A stretch of DNA of 64,000 nt from Streptomyces sp. DH41 (GTDB lineage Bacteria; Actinomycetota; Actinomycetes; Streptomycetales; Streptomycetaceae), in contig NZ_JARVKY010000010.1 in the NCBI RefSeq assembly GCF_029813785.1, positions 220,679 to 284,678 of the forward strand. Direction: 5' to 3'. Shown piece after piece: positions 7,326-16,727 of this stretch; position 1 is the stretch's first letter; each line of letters begins with the position of its first letter. Below the pieces are notes generated by a model. It was not told the DNA's origin. It saw only the letters and a list, made by a program, of their open reading frames with translations, and searched no databases. The position numbers and the translations under genes are program-made.

Positions 7326-8822
7326 TCAGCGCACGTCGCCCATGAGTTCCTTGACGCGCTTGCGGTACATCCAGATCGCGATACCGGCGACCACGGCGAG
7401 CGTGGCCTCCGCGGCCACGATGCCCGTCTTGTTCAGGTCGACGCCGGCGATGGAGAGCAGACCGGTCGTCGCGTCACCGGCGGTGACGGCCAGGAACCAG
7501 ACGCCCATCATCTGCGAGGCGTACTTCACGGGCGCCATCTTCGTGGTGACCGACAGGCCGACCGGGGAGAGCATCAGCTCACCGCAGGTCTGCACGAAGT
7601 AGATCGCCACCAGCCACAGCGCGGCAGCCTTGTGGCCGCCCTCCGCGATGGACAGCGGGGCCAGGAAGAGGAAGAAGGACGCGCCGACCAGGACCAGGCC
7701 GAAGGAGAACTTGACGATCGTGCTCGGCTCCTTGCCGCGCCGCGCGAGCGCCAGCCACACCGTGGCGAAGACCGGGGCCAGGGCCATGATGATGACCGGG
7801 TTGACCGACTGGAACCACGAGACCGGGAACTCCCAGCCGAAGACGCTGGTGTCGGTGGAGGAGTCGGCGAACAGCGACAGGGTCGAGCCGCCCTGGTCGT
7901 AGATCATCCAGAAGACGGCCGCGGCGACGAAGAACCAGATGTACGCGGACATCTTCGACTGCTCGGCGCGGTCCAGGTCCTTGTCGCGCTTGATGCGGGT
8001 CAGCACCAGCACCGGGATGATCACGCCGAGCAGGGTCAGCGGGACCAGGATCCAGTTCAGGGTGTAGTTGCCGGAGAAGCCGACGATCGCGTAGAAGACG
8101 ACGGCGAGGGCGGCCCAGAAGGCGGCCTTGCGCAGGGTGGAGGTCTTCTCCGCCGTCGTCAGCGGCTTCGGGACCACGCTGGAGTGCGGCGCCAGGTGAC
8201 GGCTGCCGAGCAGGAACTGCACCACGCCCAGACCCATGCCGACCGCGGCGAGCGCGAAGCCCAGGTGCCAGTTGACGTTCTCACCGATGGTGCCGATGAT
8301 CAGCGGCGCGGCGAAGGCACCGAGGTTGATGCCCATGTAGAAGACGGTGAAGCCACCGTCGCGGCGCGGATCGTCGGGGCCGCTGTAGAGCTGGCCGACC
8401 ATCGTGGAGATGTTGGCCTTCAGCAGACCCGAGCCGATGGCGACCAGACCGAGGCCCGCGAAGAACGTGCCGGAGGACGGCAGCGCCAGCGTGAGGTGGC
8501 CGAGCATGATCACGCCACCGGCGACGGCGACGGTCTTGCGGGGACCCCAGACACGGTCGCCGAACCAGCCGCCCGGCATCGTGAGCAGGTACACCAGCGA
8601 GAGGTACACCGAGTAGATCGCGGTCGCGGTGCCGGCGTTCATGCCGAGACCGCCGGGGGCCACCAGGTACAGCGGGAGCAGGGCCCTCATGCCGTAGTAG
8701 GAGAAACGCTCCCACATCTCGGTCATGAAGAGAGTGGCCAGTCCGCGGGGGTGGCCGAAGAAGGTCTTCTCGGATCCGGGGGTGCCCGGAGAGACCGAGT
8801 CCTTCGTCAGGCTGGACGCCAT
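7326..8822 (-). CDS. POT-family proton-coupled oligopeptide transporter
   Basis: Membrane protein of 498 residues with about 12-14 hydrophobic segments. The PTR2/POT signature is near the N-terminus: FFGHPRGLATLFMTEMWERF followed by SYYGM, containing the conserved ExxERFxYYG proton-coupling motif. A second family motif, around GINLGAFAAPLIIGTIGE, lies near residue 170. It should import di- and tripeptides with protons, comparable to DtpT. The start at 8822 has AAGGA upstream. It is monocistronic and convergent with the DUF397 gene. The 545 bases before it, up to the response regulator gene, contain no gene I can support. Confidence 0.9.
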   Translation of the reverse strand: MASSLTKDSVSPGTPGSEKTFFGHPRGLATLFMTEMWERFSYYGMRALLPLYLVAPGGLGMNAGTATAIYSVYLSLVYLLTMPGGWFGDRVWGPRKTVAVAGGVIMLGHLTLALPSSGTFFAGLGLVAIGSGLLKANISTMVGQLYSGPDDPRRDGGFTVFYMGINLGAFAAPLIIGTIGENVNWHLGFALAAVGMGLGVVQFLLGSRHLAPHSSVVPKPLTTAEKTSTLRKAAFWAALAVVFYAIVGFSGNYTLNWILVPLTLLGVIIPVLVLTRIKRDKDLDRAEQSKMSAYIWFFVAAAVFWMIYDQGGSTLSLFADSSTDTSVFGWEFPVSWFQSVNPVIIMALAPVFATVWLALARRGKEPSTIVKFSFGLVLVGASFFLFLAPLSIAEGGHKAAALWLVAIYFVQTCGELMLSPVGLSVTTKMAPVKYASQMMGVWFLAVTAGDATTGLLSIAGVDLNKTGIVAAEATLAVVAGIAIWMYRKRVKELMGDVR

Positions 8823-9367
8823 GGTCGATCCTTGCTGGTCGGGACGCGCTCATGAGGCGATGCGCGCCCGGTGGGGGAGGCGGCCGGCACCGGCGGCTCG
8901 TCATCCGTCCACCCCACGCCTGAGGGATTCCGCTCCGGATCACGAAGCGGTGGACGGCGGCCACCGGGATCCACGCCTCCGCGCGCGGCACTGCACGCGT
9001 TGAGGCCCGGCCACAGGTCATTCCTTTCAAGGCCGGCCGTGGGGGCCGGCCCGCACACAAAAGAGACCCTCAGCGTCGTACTGTCGCCAAAGGGTCCCCT
9101 GGGTGCTACAGGCGCTGATTCACCATACGGCAGGACACCGCCCGGTATGGAAGGACTTGAGACGCGGATCACAGGTGATACTGGAACCGCGAACGATCTT
9201 TCGAAGGTCCATCACAGGATGGCACCCCACAGCCGCAGGTTCGCACAAGGGGTCGGCGGTGGGCCGAGTGGGCAGGTCACGCGGCGGGTGCCCGGCTTGT
9301 CCGCAGGTAAGAGATCCTCGGGTCGATCACGCCCCGGGCGCTGCTCCGAGCGGACTACCATCAGCTC
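8823..9367. promoter_or_regulatory. 545-bp divergent intergenic region
   Basis: Non-coding region between the peptide transporter and the response regulator, which diverge. It contains a GGCCGGCC/GGCCGGCC hairpin (about 9033-9054) and a shorter GACCCT/AGGGTC inverted repeat further right. Open frames here are arginine-rich shadows without ribosome sites. It presumably holds both promoters. Confidence 0.4.
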
Positions 9368-10045
9368 ATGACCCGTGTACTGCTCGCCGAGGACGACGCG
9401 TCCATCTCGGAGCCGCTGGCCCGCGCACTGCGCCGGGAAGGGTACGAGGTCGAGGTGCGTGAGGACGGACCCACCGCACTCGACGCCGGCCTGCAGGGCG
9501 GCGTCGACCTGGTCGTGCTGGACCTGGGCCTGCCGGGCATGGACGGGCTGGAGGTCGCCCGCCGGCTGCGCTCCGAGGGCCACGCCGTGCCGATCCTGAT
9601 CCTGACCGCGCGCGCCGACGAGGTGGACACCGTCGTCGGCCTGGACGCGGGCGCCGACGACTACGTCACCAAGCCCTTCCGCCTCGCCGAGCTGCTCGCC
9701 CGGGTCCGTGCCCTGCTGCGGCGCGGTTCCGTCGAGCCTCCACAGCCGCCCGCGACGCACGGTGTGCGCATCGACGTCGAGTCGCACCGGGCCTGGATGG
9801 GCGAGGAGGAGCTCCAGCTCACCGCCAAGGAGTTCGACCTGCTGCGGGTGCTGGTGCGCGACGCCGGCCGGGTCGTCACCCGCGACCAGTTGATGCGCGA
9901 GGTCTGGGACACCACCTGGTGGTCGTCGACCAAGACCCTCGACATGCACATCTCCTGGCTGCGCAAGAAGCTGGGGGACGACGCGGCGAACCCCCGCTAC
10001 ATCGCCACCGTGCGCGGCGTCGGTTTCCGTTTCGAGAAGAACTGA
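9368..10045 (+). CDS. OmpR/PhoB-family response regulator
   Basis: Protein of 225 residues. The receiver domain (1-115) has the acidic pair D9-D10, phospho-acceptor Asp52 in VVLDLGLPGMDG and the conserved Lys in DDYVTKPF. The winged-helix DNA-binding domain (about 130-225) has ELQLTAKEFDLLRVLV and the C-terminal hairpin YIATVRGVGFRFEKN. It is followed after 31 bases by its sensor kinase gene, so the pair forms one operon. Targets are unknown. The divergent peptide transporter is the only adjacent candidate, and that link is speculation. Confidence 0.93.
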   Translation: MTRVLLAEDDASISEPLARALRREGYEVEVREDGPTALDAGLQGGVDLVVLDLGLPGMDGLEVARRLRSEGHAVPILILTARADEVDTVVGLDAGADDYVTKPFRLAELLARVRALLRRGSVEPPQPPATHGVRIDVESHRAWMGEEELQLTAKEFDLLRVLVRDAGRVVTRDQLMREVWDTTWWSSTKTLDMHISWLRKKLGDDAANPRYIATVRGVGFRFEKN

Positions 10046-10076
10046 GCGCCCGCAGGGCCTGCCCGGGTAAGAGGAC

Positions 10077-11351
10077 ATGCGCCGTCGACTGATCCAGTCC
10101 ACGCTCGCCGTGGTGCTCATCGTGATCGCCGTGTTCGGCGTCTCCCTCGTGATCGTCGAGACCCGGACGATCAGCAGCTCCGCGCAGGAGCGGGTCGACC
10201 TGGAGGCGGTGCGGCTGGCCAGCATCGTGGACAGCCGGCTGCTCGGCACCGGATCGGTCGACGCCAAGTTCCTGCGGGAGCAGGTCCGGGACGCCCGGTA
10301 CGCCGAGATCAGGATCCCCGGCAAGCCGGTCATCGAGGTCGGCAGCCGGCCGACCGGCGAGGTCATCCGCGGCAAGGCCACCGGCGAGGAGGGCGAGACC
10401 GTCCTCGTCGAGGAGCCGAGCTCCGCGGTGACCCGTGAGGTCGGCCGGACCCTGCTGATCATCGGCCTGGTGGCGCTGCTCGCGGTGATCGCGGCGGTGC
10501 TGCTGGCGATCCGGCAGGCCAACCGGCTCGCCTCCCCGCTCACCGACCTCGCCGAGACCGCCGAACGCCTCGGCTCCGGCGACCCGCGCCCGAGGCACAA
10601 GCGCTACGGCGTCCCCGAGCTGGACCGCGTCGCGGACGTGCTGGACTCCTCCGCCGAGCGCATCGCCCGGATGCTCACCGCCGAGCGCCGCCTGGCCGCC
10701 GACGCCTCCCACCAGTTGCGTACGCCGCTGACCGCGCTGTCCATGCGGCTGGAGGAGATCACCCTCACCGACGAGCCGGAGACGGTGAAGGAGGAGGCCA
10801 CGATCGCGCTGTCGCAGGTGGAGCGGCTGACGGACGTCGTGGACCGGCTGCTGACGAACTCCCGCGACCCGCGCAGCGGCTCCGCCGTCACCTTCGAGCT
10901 GGACGACGTCATCCAGCAGCAGATCGACGAGTGGCGCCCCGCCTACCGGAGCGAGGGACGGGCGATCGTCAGCTCCGGCAAACGGCATCTGACGGCCGTG
11001 GGCACCCCGGGCGCCGTGGCGCAGGTGCTGGCGGCGCTGATCGAGAACTCCCTGATGCACGGGGGCGGCACGGTGGCCCTGCGGACCCGGGTGACCGGCA
11101 ACCAGGCGGTGGTCGAGGTCACCGACGAGGGACTCGGCGTCCCGGCCGACCTGGGGGCGCGGATCTTCGAGCGCGCGATCAGCGGGCGGAACTCGACGGG
11201 CATCGGCCTCGCCGTCGCCCGCGACCTGGCCGAGGCGGACGGCGGCCGGTTGGAGCTCCTCCAGGGCCGCCCCCCGGTGTTCGGCCTGTTCCTGTCGCGC
11301 ACGCCGCCGTCGAAGAAGCCGTCCGGGGACTCGGGGGAGACGGTGCGCTAG
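10077..11351 (+). CDS. Membrane sensor histidine kinase
   Basis: Protein of 424 residues with two transmembrane helices (about 8-27 and 124-146) flanking an extracellular sensor of roughly 95 residues. It continues with a HAMP linker (147-200), a HisKA domain with the phospho-acceptor His212 in ADASHQLRTPLTAL, and a GHKL ATPase domain with N-box ALIENSLMHGGG, G1 box VTDEGLGVP and G2 box NSTGIGLAVARDLAE. The start has a GAGGA-type ribosome site in the short gap after the response regulator gene. The small sensor domain gives no clue to the signal. Confidence 0.92.
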   Translation: MRRRLIQSTLAVVLIVIAVFGVSLVIVETRTISSSAQERVDLEAVRLASIVDSRLLGTGSVDAKFLREQVRDARYAEIRIPGKPVIEVGSRPTGEVIRGKATGEEGETVLVEEPSSAVTREVGRTLLIIGLVALLAVIAAVLLAIRQANRLASPLTDLAETAERLGSGDPRPRHKRYGVPELDRVADVLDSSAERIARMLTAERRLAADASHQLRTPLTALSMRLEEITLTDEPETVKEEATIALSQVERLTDVVDRLLTNSRDPRSGSAVTFELDDVIQQQIDEWRPAYRSEGRAIVSSGKRHLTAVGTPGAVAQVLAALIENSLMHGGGTVALRTRVTGNQAVVEVTDEGLGVPADLGARIFERAISGRNSTGIGLAVARDLAEADGGRLELLQGRPPVFGLFLSRTPPSKKPSGDSGETVR

Positions 11352-11424
11352 GCGTACCGCACGACGGTGCGCCAAGGCGTACCGCACTGGGCGTCACGCG
11401 TCGAGAGGGTGGCCTCGGTCGTCC

Positions 11425-12015
11425 TCAGCGCTGCGCCGCGGGGGCGCCGTCGGGGGCGCGTACGGCCGTCGGCTCCTCGTGCTCCAGGAAGGTCTCCGCC
11501 CGCGTCACCGGCCGGCGGGCCGGCCGCGTGCGGAAGACCCAGCTGCGGTACGACCAGAAGCGGAACAGCGTGCCGATGCCGATGCCGAGGAACTTGAAGA
11601 TGTTGCTCTGCAGCGGGCTGTCCCAGCCGAAGCCGTACGTCGCCGTGTACAGCACGCCGTTCTCGATCACCAGCCCGACCGCGCTGAACAGCAGGAACAG
11701 CGACATCTCGCGGGTTTGGCGGCTCTTGTCGCGGTCCCGGTAGGTGAAGTAGCGGAACCCCAGGTAGTTGAAGGCGATCGCGACGACGGTCGCGACGATG
11801 CTGGCCCGCACCACGTGGAGGTCGGTCACGTGCCGTACCAGGTTGAAGACGAGGAGGTTGACCAGGACCCCCGCGCCGCCCACCGCGCCGAACTTCACGA
11901 CCTCGCGGACCAGCCCTTCGAGCCGATGCCGCACCGGGCCGCGCGGGGCCGGGGGCGTGGGTGATGCCGGGGGTGTCGCGGGAGCCGTATGAGCACCCGA
12001 GGAACCATGTTCCAT
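11425..12015 (-). CDS. GtrA-family membrane protein
   Basis: Protein of 196 residues. After a Pro/Ala-rich N-terminal tail of 35 residues come four hydrophobic helices with the GtrA signature: VVKFGAVGGAGVLVNLLVFN, then NYLGFRYFTY and a distal RFWSYRSWVFR. GtrA proteins help move or attach polyprenyl-linked sugars for cell-surface glycans. This fits the surface-glycan theme further along the window, although no glycosyltransferase is directly adjacent. It is convergent with the histidine kinase gene and divergent from purK. Confidence 0.87.
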   Translation of the reverse strand: MEHGSSGAHTAPATPPASPTPPAPRGPVRHRLEGLVREVVKFGAVGGAGVLVNLLVFNLVRHVTDLHVVRASIVATVVAIAFNYLGFRYFTYRDRDKSRQTREMSLFLLFSAVGLVIENGVLYTATYGFGWDSPLQSNIFKFLGIGIGTLFRFWSYRSWVFRTRPARRPVTRAETFLEHEEPTAVRAPDGAPAAQR

Positions 12016-12181
12016 GGTCGTGCAGGCCCCCGTCCGTCGGTTGGCGTCAATCCGTTCATGCTAACCACCCGGACGCGCGATCTTCCTGCGGACGGACCCG
12101 GAGCGACGCTCACGGAGGTCGGGACCGTCGGGGAAACGGCCGGTAAACAGGTGGGCCCCGCGCGGCGGATACGCTAGGGGG

Positions 12182-13321
12182 GTGACGTTCCCGGTAGTCG
12201 GTATGGTCGGCGGTGGCCAGCTCGCTCGTATGACACACGAGGCGGGCATCCCGTTGGGCATCAGGTTCAAGCTCCTCAGTGACACTCCTCAGGACTCTGC
12301 GGCGCAGGTCGTGAACGAAGTCGTCGTCGGCGACTATCGCGACCTGGACACGTTGCGCGAGTTCGCGCGCGGCTGTGACGTGATCACCTTCGATCACGAG
12401 CACGTGCCGACCGAGCACCTCAGGGCCCTGGAGGCGGACGGCATCCCCGTGCGTCCCGGTCCTGACGCGCTCGTGCACGCCCAGGACAAGGGCGTGATGC
12501 GCGCGAAACTCGACGCGATCGGCGTGCCCTGTCCACGGCACCGGATCGTGCGCGATCCGGCCGACGTGGCCGCCTTCGCGGACGAGGGTGACGGTTTCCC
12601 CGTCGTCCTCAAGACCGTGCGCGGCGGCTACGACGGCAAGGGGGTGTGGGTGGTGGACTCCGTCGAGGAGGCCGCCGAGCCCTTCCGCGCCGGTGTGCCC
12701 GTGCTGGCGGAGGAGAAGGTCGACTTCGTCCGCGAGCTGGCCGCCAACGTGGTCCGCTCCCCGCACGGCCAGGCCGTGGCGTACCCCGTCGTCGAGTCCC
12801 AGCAGGTGAAGGGCGTCTGCGACACGGTGATCGCGCCCGCCCCCGGCCTCGACGAGGCCCTGGCGCTGCGGGCCGAGGAGATGGCGCTCGGCATCGCCAA
12901 GGAGCTGGACGTCGTCGGCCACCTCGCCGTCGAGCTGTTCCAGACCCGCGACGGCCGCGTCCTCGTCAACGAACTGGCGATGCGCCCGCACAACTCCGGC
13001 CACTGGACGATGGACGGCGCGATCACGTCGCAGTTCGCCAACCACGTCCGCGCGGTCCTCGACCTCCCCCTCGGCGACCCGCGCCCGCGCGCCCCGTGGA
13101 CGGTCATGGTCAACGTCCTCGGCGGTGACTATCCGGACATGTACTCCGCGTACCTGCACTGCATGGCCCGCGACCCCCAGCTGAAGATCCACATGTACGG
13201 CAAGGACGTGAAGCCCGGCCGCAAGGTCGGCCACGTCAACACGTACGGCGACGACCTGGACGACGTGCTGGAGCGCGCCCGTCACGCCGCCGGCTACCTG
13301 AGAGGGACGATCACCGAATGA
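12182..13321 (+). CDS. purK: 5-(carboxyamino)imidazole ribonucleotide synthase
   Basis: ATP-grasp enzyme of 379 residues that carboxylates AIR with bicarbonate and ATP to give N5-CAIR in purine synthesis. The N-terminal nucleotide-fold motif VVGMVGGGQLARM and the ATP-grasp segment FPVVLKTVRGGYDGKGVWVV are clear, and NELAMRPHNSGHWTMDGA marks the C-terminal ligand-binding part. The GTG start at 12182 lies just after a GGGG run. The stop overlaps the ATG of purE by four bases, so the two consecutive pathway enzymes are translationally coupled. Confidence 0.96.
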   Translation: MTFPVVGMVGGGQLARMTHEAGIPLGIRFKLLSDTPQDSAAQVVNEVVVGDYRDLDTLREFARGCDVITFDHEHVPTEHLRALEADGIPVRPGPDALVHAQDKGVMRAKLDAIGVPCPRHRIVRDPADVAAFADEGDGFPVVLKTVRGGYDGKGVWVVDSVEEAAEPFRAGVPVLAEEKVDFVRELAANVVRSPHGQAVAYPVVESQQVKGVCDTVIAPAPGLDEALALRAEEMALGIAKELDVVGHLAVELFQTRDGRVLVNELAMRPHNSGHWTMDGAITSQFANHVRAVLDLPLGDPRPRAPWTVMVNVLGGDYPDMYSAYLHCMARDPQLKIHMYGKDVKPGRKVGHVNTYGDDLDDVLERARHAAGYLRGTITE

Positions 13322-13857
13322 ACGCGGTAAGCCCGGTGAGTCCGGTCGTGGGCATCGTCATGGGGTCCGACTCCGACTGGCCCGTGATGGAGGCCGCCGC
13401 CAAGGCACTCGACGAGTTCGAGATCGCCTACGAGGTCGACGTCGTCTCCGCGCACCGCATGCCGCGCGAGATGATCGCGTACGGCGAGCAGGCCGCCGGC
13501 CGCGGTCTGAAGGCGATCGTCGCGGGCGCCGGGGGCGCCGCCCACCTGCCCGGCATGCTCGCCTCCGTCACCCCGCTCCCGGTCATCGGCGTGCCGGTGC
13601 CGCTGAAGTACCTCGACGGCATGGACAGCCTCCTGTCCATCGTGCAGATGCCGGCCGGCGTCCCCGTCGCCACGGTCTCCGTCGGCGGCGCCCGCAACGC
13701 CGGCCTGCTGGCCGCGCGGATGCTCGCCGCGCACGACGAGGAGCTCCTCGCCCGCATGCGCGAGTTCCAGCAGGACCTGGGCGACCAGGCCACCGAGAAG
13801 GGCAAGCGGCTGCGCACCAAGGTCGAGGGCTCCGCGGCCTTCGGCTTCGGGAAGTGA
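13318..13857 (+). CDS. purE: N5-carboxyaminoimidazole ribonucleotide mutase
   Basis: Protein of 179 residues that converts N5-CAIR to CAIR. The family signature VVGIVMGSDSDWPVM near the N-terminus and VVSAHRMPREM contain the substrate-binding Ser, Asp and His residues; GAGGAAHLPGM is also conserved. ATGA overlap with purK and a GTGA overlap with the following dipeptidase gene put all three in one transcript. Length and motifs are those of class I PurE. Confidence 0.96.
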   Translation: MNAVSPVSPVVGIVMGSDSDWPVMEAAAKALDEFEIAYEVDVVSAHRMPREMIAYGEQAAGRGLKAIVAGAGGAAHLPGMLASVTPLPVIGVPVPLKYLDGMDSLLSIVQMPAGVPVATVSVGGARNAGLLAARMLAAHDEELLARMREFQQDLGDQATEKGKRLRTKVEGSAAFGFGK

Positions 13858-15041
13858 GGCCCGTGACCTCCCTCGACCAGGCCCGGGAGCTGCTGCGCGA
13901 GTTCCCCGTCGTCGACGGCCACAACGACCTGCCCTGGGCGCTGCGCGAGCAGGTCCGCTACGACCTCGACGCCCGTGACATCGCCGCCGACCAGTCCGCC
14001 CACCTGCACACCGACCTCGCCCGGCTGCGGGCCGGCGGCGTCGGCGCGCAGTACTGGTCGGTGTACGTCCGCTCGGACCTGCCCGGCGCGGTGACCGCGA
14101 CGCTGGAGCAGATCGACTGCGTACGGCGGCTGATCGACCGCCACCCCGGGGACCTGCGCGCCGCGCTGACCGCCGCCGACATGGAGGCCGCGCGCGCCGA
14201 GGGCCGGATCGCGTCCCTGATGGGTGCCGAGGGCGGGCACTCCATCGACAACTCGCTCGCCACGCTCCGCGCGCTGTACGCGCTCGGCGTGCGCTACATG
14301 ACCCTCACCCACAACGACAACATCGCGTGGGCGGACTCGGCGACCGACGAGCCCGGCGTCGGCGGTCTGTCGGCCTTCGGCCGCGAGGTCGTGCGGGAGA
14401 TGAACCGCGAGGGCATGCTGGTCGACCTCTCGCACGTGGCGGCGACGACGATGCGCGACGCGCTGGACACCTCCACCGCACCGGTGATCTTCTCGCACTC
14501 CTCCGCGCGCGCCGTCTGCGACCACCCGCGCAACATCCCGGACGACGTCCTGGAGCGGCTGCCGGCCAACGGCGGCATGGCGATGGTGACGTTCGTGCCG
14601 AAGTTCGTCCTCCAGGCGGCCGTGGACTGGACGGTCGCCGCCGACGAGAACATGCGCGCGCACGGCTTCCACCACCTCGACGCCGGCCCCGAGGCGATGA
14701 AGGTCCACCGCGCCTTCGAGGAGCACTCCCCGCGTCCGGTCGCCACGGTGTCCACGGTCGCCGACCACCTCGACCACATGCGCGAGGCCGCGGGCGTCGA
14801 CCACCTCGGCATCGGCGGGGACTACGACGGCACGCCCTTCACCCCGGACGGTCTCGGCGACGTCTCCGGCTACCCCAACCTCATCGCCGAACTGCTCGAC
14901 CGCGGCTGGTCCCGGGCCGACCTGGCCAAGCTGACCTGGAAGAACGCGGTCCGGGTGCTGGGCGCCGCCGAGGACGTGGCCCGTGGCCTTCAGGCGACCC
15001 GGGGGCCGTCCAACGCGACGCCGGAGGAGCTGGACGGCTGA
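13854..15041 (+). CDS. Membrane-dipeptidase family (M19) zinc dipeptidase
   Basis: Protein of 395 residues, family M19 (renal dipeptidase type). All expected dizinc ligands are visible: His23 and Asp25 in VVDGHNDLPWALR, Glu126 in GAEGGHSIDNS, His194 in VDLSHVAATTM and His215 in VIFSHSSARA, plus Asp323 in IGGDYDGT. It should hydrolyse dipeptides. No signal peptide is evident, so it is probably cytoplasmic. The GTG at 13854 overlaps the purE stop; a second GTG nine bases later has a better placed GTGAGG site and may be the true start. A diverged paralogue follows at 15166. Confidence 0.93.
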   Translation: MRPVTSLDQARELLREFPVVDGHNDLPWALREQVRYDLDARDIAADQSAHLHTDLARLRAGGVGAQYWSVYVRSDLPGAVTATLEQIDCVRRLIDRHPGDLRAALTAADMEAARAEGRIASLMGAEGGHSIDNSLATLRALYALGVRYMTLTHNDNIAWADSATDEPGVGGLSAFGREVVREMNREGMLVDLSHVAATTMRDALDTSTAPVIFSHSSARAVCDHPRNIPDDVLERLPANGGMAMVTFVPKFVLQAAVDWTVAADENMRAHGFHHLDAGPEAMKVHRAFEEHSPRPVATVSTVADHLDHMREAAGVDHLGIGGDYDGTPFTPDGLGDVSGYPNLIAELLDRGWSRADLAKLTWKNAVRVLGAAEDVARGLQATRGPSNATPEELDG

Positions 15042-15165
15042 GCCGGCCCCTCCTCGTCCTCGCCCGGGTGGGGCGCTCGTACCCCCGAACGCCCCACCCG
15101 CCAGGAAGCCCCTCCCGCTCCGTGCGACGGTGACCGTAACGCACGACGACCGTACGGAGCCGGCC

Positions 15166-16296
15166 ATGGCAGACCTCCAGGACGACCTGCACACCAGCAC
15201 CGGGGCCGGCGGGCTCGACGATCTGCCCGTGCCGCCCGCCGCCCAGGCCTTCCCGCCGGAGCCCTACGCGCCTGTGTCCGACCCCGACGACGAGCCGCTG
15301 GCCCGGGCCCACGCCGTGCTGGCCGCCCACCCCGTCGCCGACGGCTACAGCGGTCTGCCCCGCACGCTCAAGCACCTGCCCTGGTACGACCTGGAGCTCG
15401 GCGAGAGCGCCGTCGACACCGACCTGCCGCGACTGCGCGAGGGCCGTGTGGGCGCCCTGTTCTGGTCGCTGCACCTGCCCGAGGCCGTCGACGGCGACCG
15501 TGCGGTCGGCGCGACCCTGGAGCAGTTGGACCTGGTCAAGACGGTGGTGCGGGCCTACCCGGAGGGACTGCGCCTCGCCTACGACGCCGGGCAGGCCATC
15601 GACGCGCGCAACTGCGGCCGGGTCGCCGTGCTGCCCGGACCCGCCGGCGCCGCCGCCCTCGGCGACTGCCTCGGCATCCTGCGCTCCCTGCACGCTCTCG
15701 GCCTGCGCGTACTGACGCTGACCGGGGCGAGTTGGGCGAGTGAGGCGGGACTGACGCGGTTCGGCGAGGAGGTCGTGCGCGAGATGAACCGGCTCGGCGT
15801 CGTCGCCGACCTCTCCGGCGCCTGTGCCGACACCATCCGCCGCACCTTCGCCATCTCCAAGGCTCCGGCGCTGTGCACCCGCTCCGCGGCCCGCGCCCTG
15901 CGCCCGCATCCCGCCAACCTCCCCGACGACCTGCTCGTCGAGCTGGGCGCGGCCGGGGGCCTGTGCATGGTGCCGCTGACCGCCGAACAGACCGGCCCGA
16001 CAGTCCGGGACGTCGCCGACCATCTCGACCACGTCCGCACGGTGGCCGGCCCGCGGAGCGTCGGCCTGTCCGGCACCTACGACGCGGGCACCGCCCATCC
16101 GCTGGAGCTCGGCGACGCCTCCTGCTACCCGCGGCTCATCGCCGAGCTGCTGCGGCGCGGCTGGGACGAGGCCGACGTGGCCCTGCTGACCTGGGGCAAC
16201 GTCCAGCGTGTACTGCGGGGAGCGGCCTTCACCGCCCGCGCGGCACAGCTGCGCCGGGAGCCTTCGACGGCGACGATCGCCGAACTCGACGGATGA
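15166..16296 (+). CDS. M19 dipeptidase paralogue lacking the metal ligands (pseudoenzyme)
   Basis: Protein of 376 residues that aligns end to end with the preceding dipeptidase: DLPWYDLELGESAVDTDLPR, EEVVREMNRLGVVADLS and a matching C-terminal LIAELLRRGWDEADVALLTW. The catalytic positions are all changed. HND becomes YSG (residues 61-63), the bridging Glu becomes Ala160, the two histidines become Gly218 and Arg239, and the Asp of GGDYDG becomes Thr. The frame is intact and as GC-biased as its neighbours, so this is a maintained non-catalytic paralogue rather than a decaying gene. The N-terminus has 45 extra Asp/Pro-rich residues. The ATG at 15166 has GGAG upstream; the open frame begins earlier but without a site. 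Function is unknown. Confidence 0.85.
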   Translation: MADLQDDLHTSTGAGGLDDLPVPPAAQAFPPEPYAPVSDPDDEPLARAHAVLAAHPVADGYSGLPRTLKHLPWYDLELGESAVDTDLPRLREGRVGALFWSLHLPEAVDGDRAVGATLEQLDLVKTVVRAYPEGLRLAYDAGQAIDARNCGRVAVLPGPAGAAALGDCLGILRSLHALGLRVLTLTGASWASEAGLTRFGEEVVREMNRLGVVADLSGACADTIRRTFAISKAPALCTRSAARALRPHPANLPDDLLVELGAAGGLCMVPLTAEQTGPTVRDVADHLDHVRTVAGPRSVGLSGTYDAGTAHPLELGDASCYPRLIAELLRRGWDEADVALLTWGNVQRVLRGAAFTARAAQLRREPSTATIAELDG

Positions 16297-16299
16297 CCG

Positions 16300-16692
16300 T
16301 CACGCGTGCTCGATCCGGCACAGGCAGAACGGATGCCCCGCCGGGTCGGCGTACACCATGAAATCCTTCTTCTCCCGGTCCTCCAGGTCCAGCGGCCGGG
16401 CGCCCAGCGCGAGCACCTTCTCGTGCGCCGCGTCCATCTCCTCCCAGGTCGCCCCGCCGTCGAAGTCGAGGTGGAACTGCTGGGCGTCGCGGTCGGCGCG
16501 CGGCCACTGAGGCGGGGTGAGCCCCGGCGCCCGCTGGAAGGACAGCCTCGGCCCGCCGGGCACCTGGAGCACCACCCAGTCGGGATCCTGCTCGTCGGGG
16601 GTGCCGCCGCCGACCCGCGCGTAGAAGCGGGCCAGCTCGCGGGGCTCGGGACAGTCGACGACGACGGAACGCAAACGTGCCACGGGTGCCAT
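16300..16692 (-). CDS. VOC-family (glyoxalase-like) protein
   Basis: Protein of 130 residues with one vicinal-oxygen-chelate fold. It has the repeat signature LRSVVVDCPEPRELARFYAR at the start and DFMVYADPAGHPFCLCRIEH at the end, with QQFHLDF in the middle. The start at 16692 follows GGAAGG closely; a longer open frame upstream runs through the next VOC gene and is a shadow. It is about half identical to the protein encoded at 16728-17099 and has the same orientation, a tandem duplication. Members range from metal-dependent lyases and dioxygenases to resistance proteins, so the substrate cannot be given. Confidence 0.86.
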   Translation of the reverse strand: MAPVARLRSVVVDCPEPRELARFYARVGGGTPDEQDPDWVVLQVPGGPRLSFQRAPGLTPPQWPRADRDAQQFHLDFDGGATWEEMDAAHEKVLALGARPLDLEDREKKDFMVYADPAGHPFCLCRIEHA

Positions 16693-16727
16693 GGGGAACC
16701 TTCCGGTGTGGGCGGTCCGGGTCTCGC

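Noticed and set aside
7287..8855. Long plus-strand open frame of 522 codons opposite the peptide transporter
   Set aside because: It mirrors the POT gene, has extreme Arg/Gly/Asp composition and no ribosome site or family motif; it is a GC-bias shadow.
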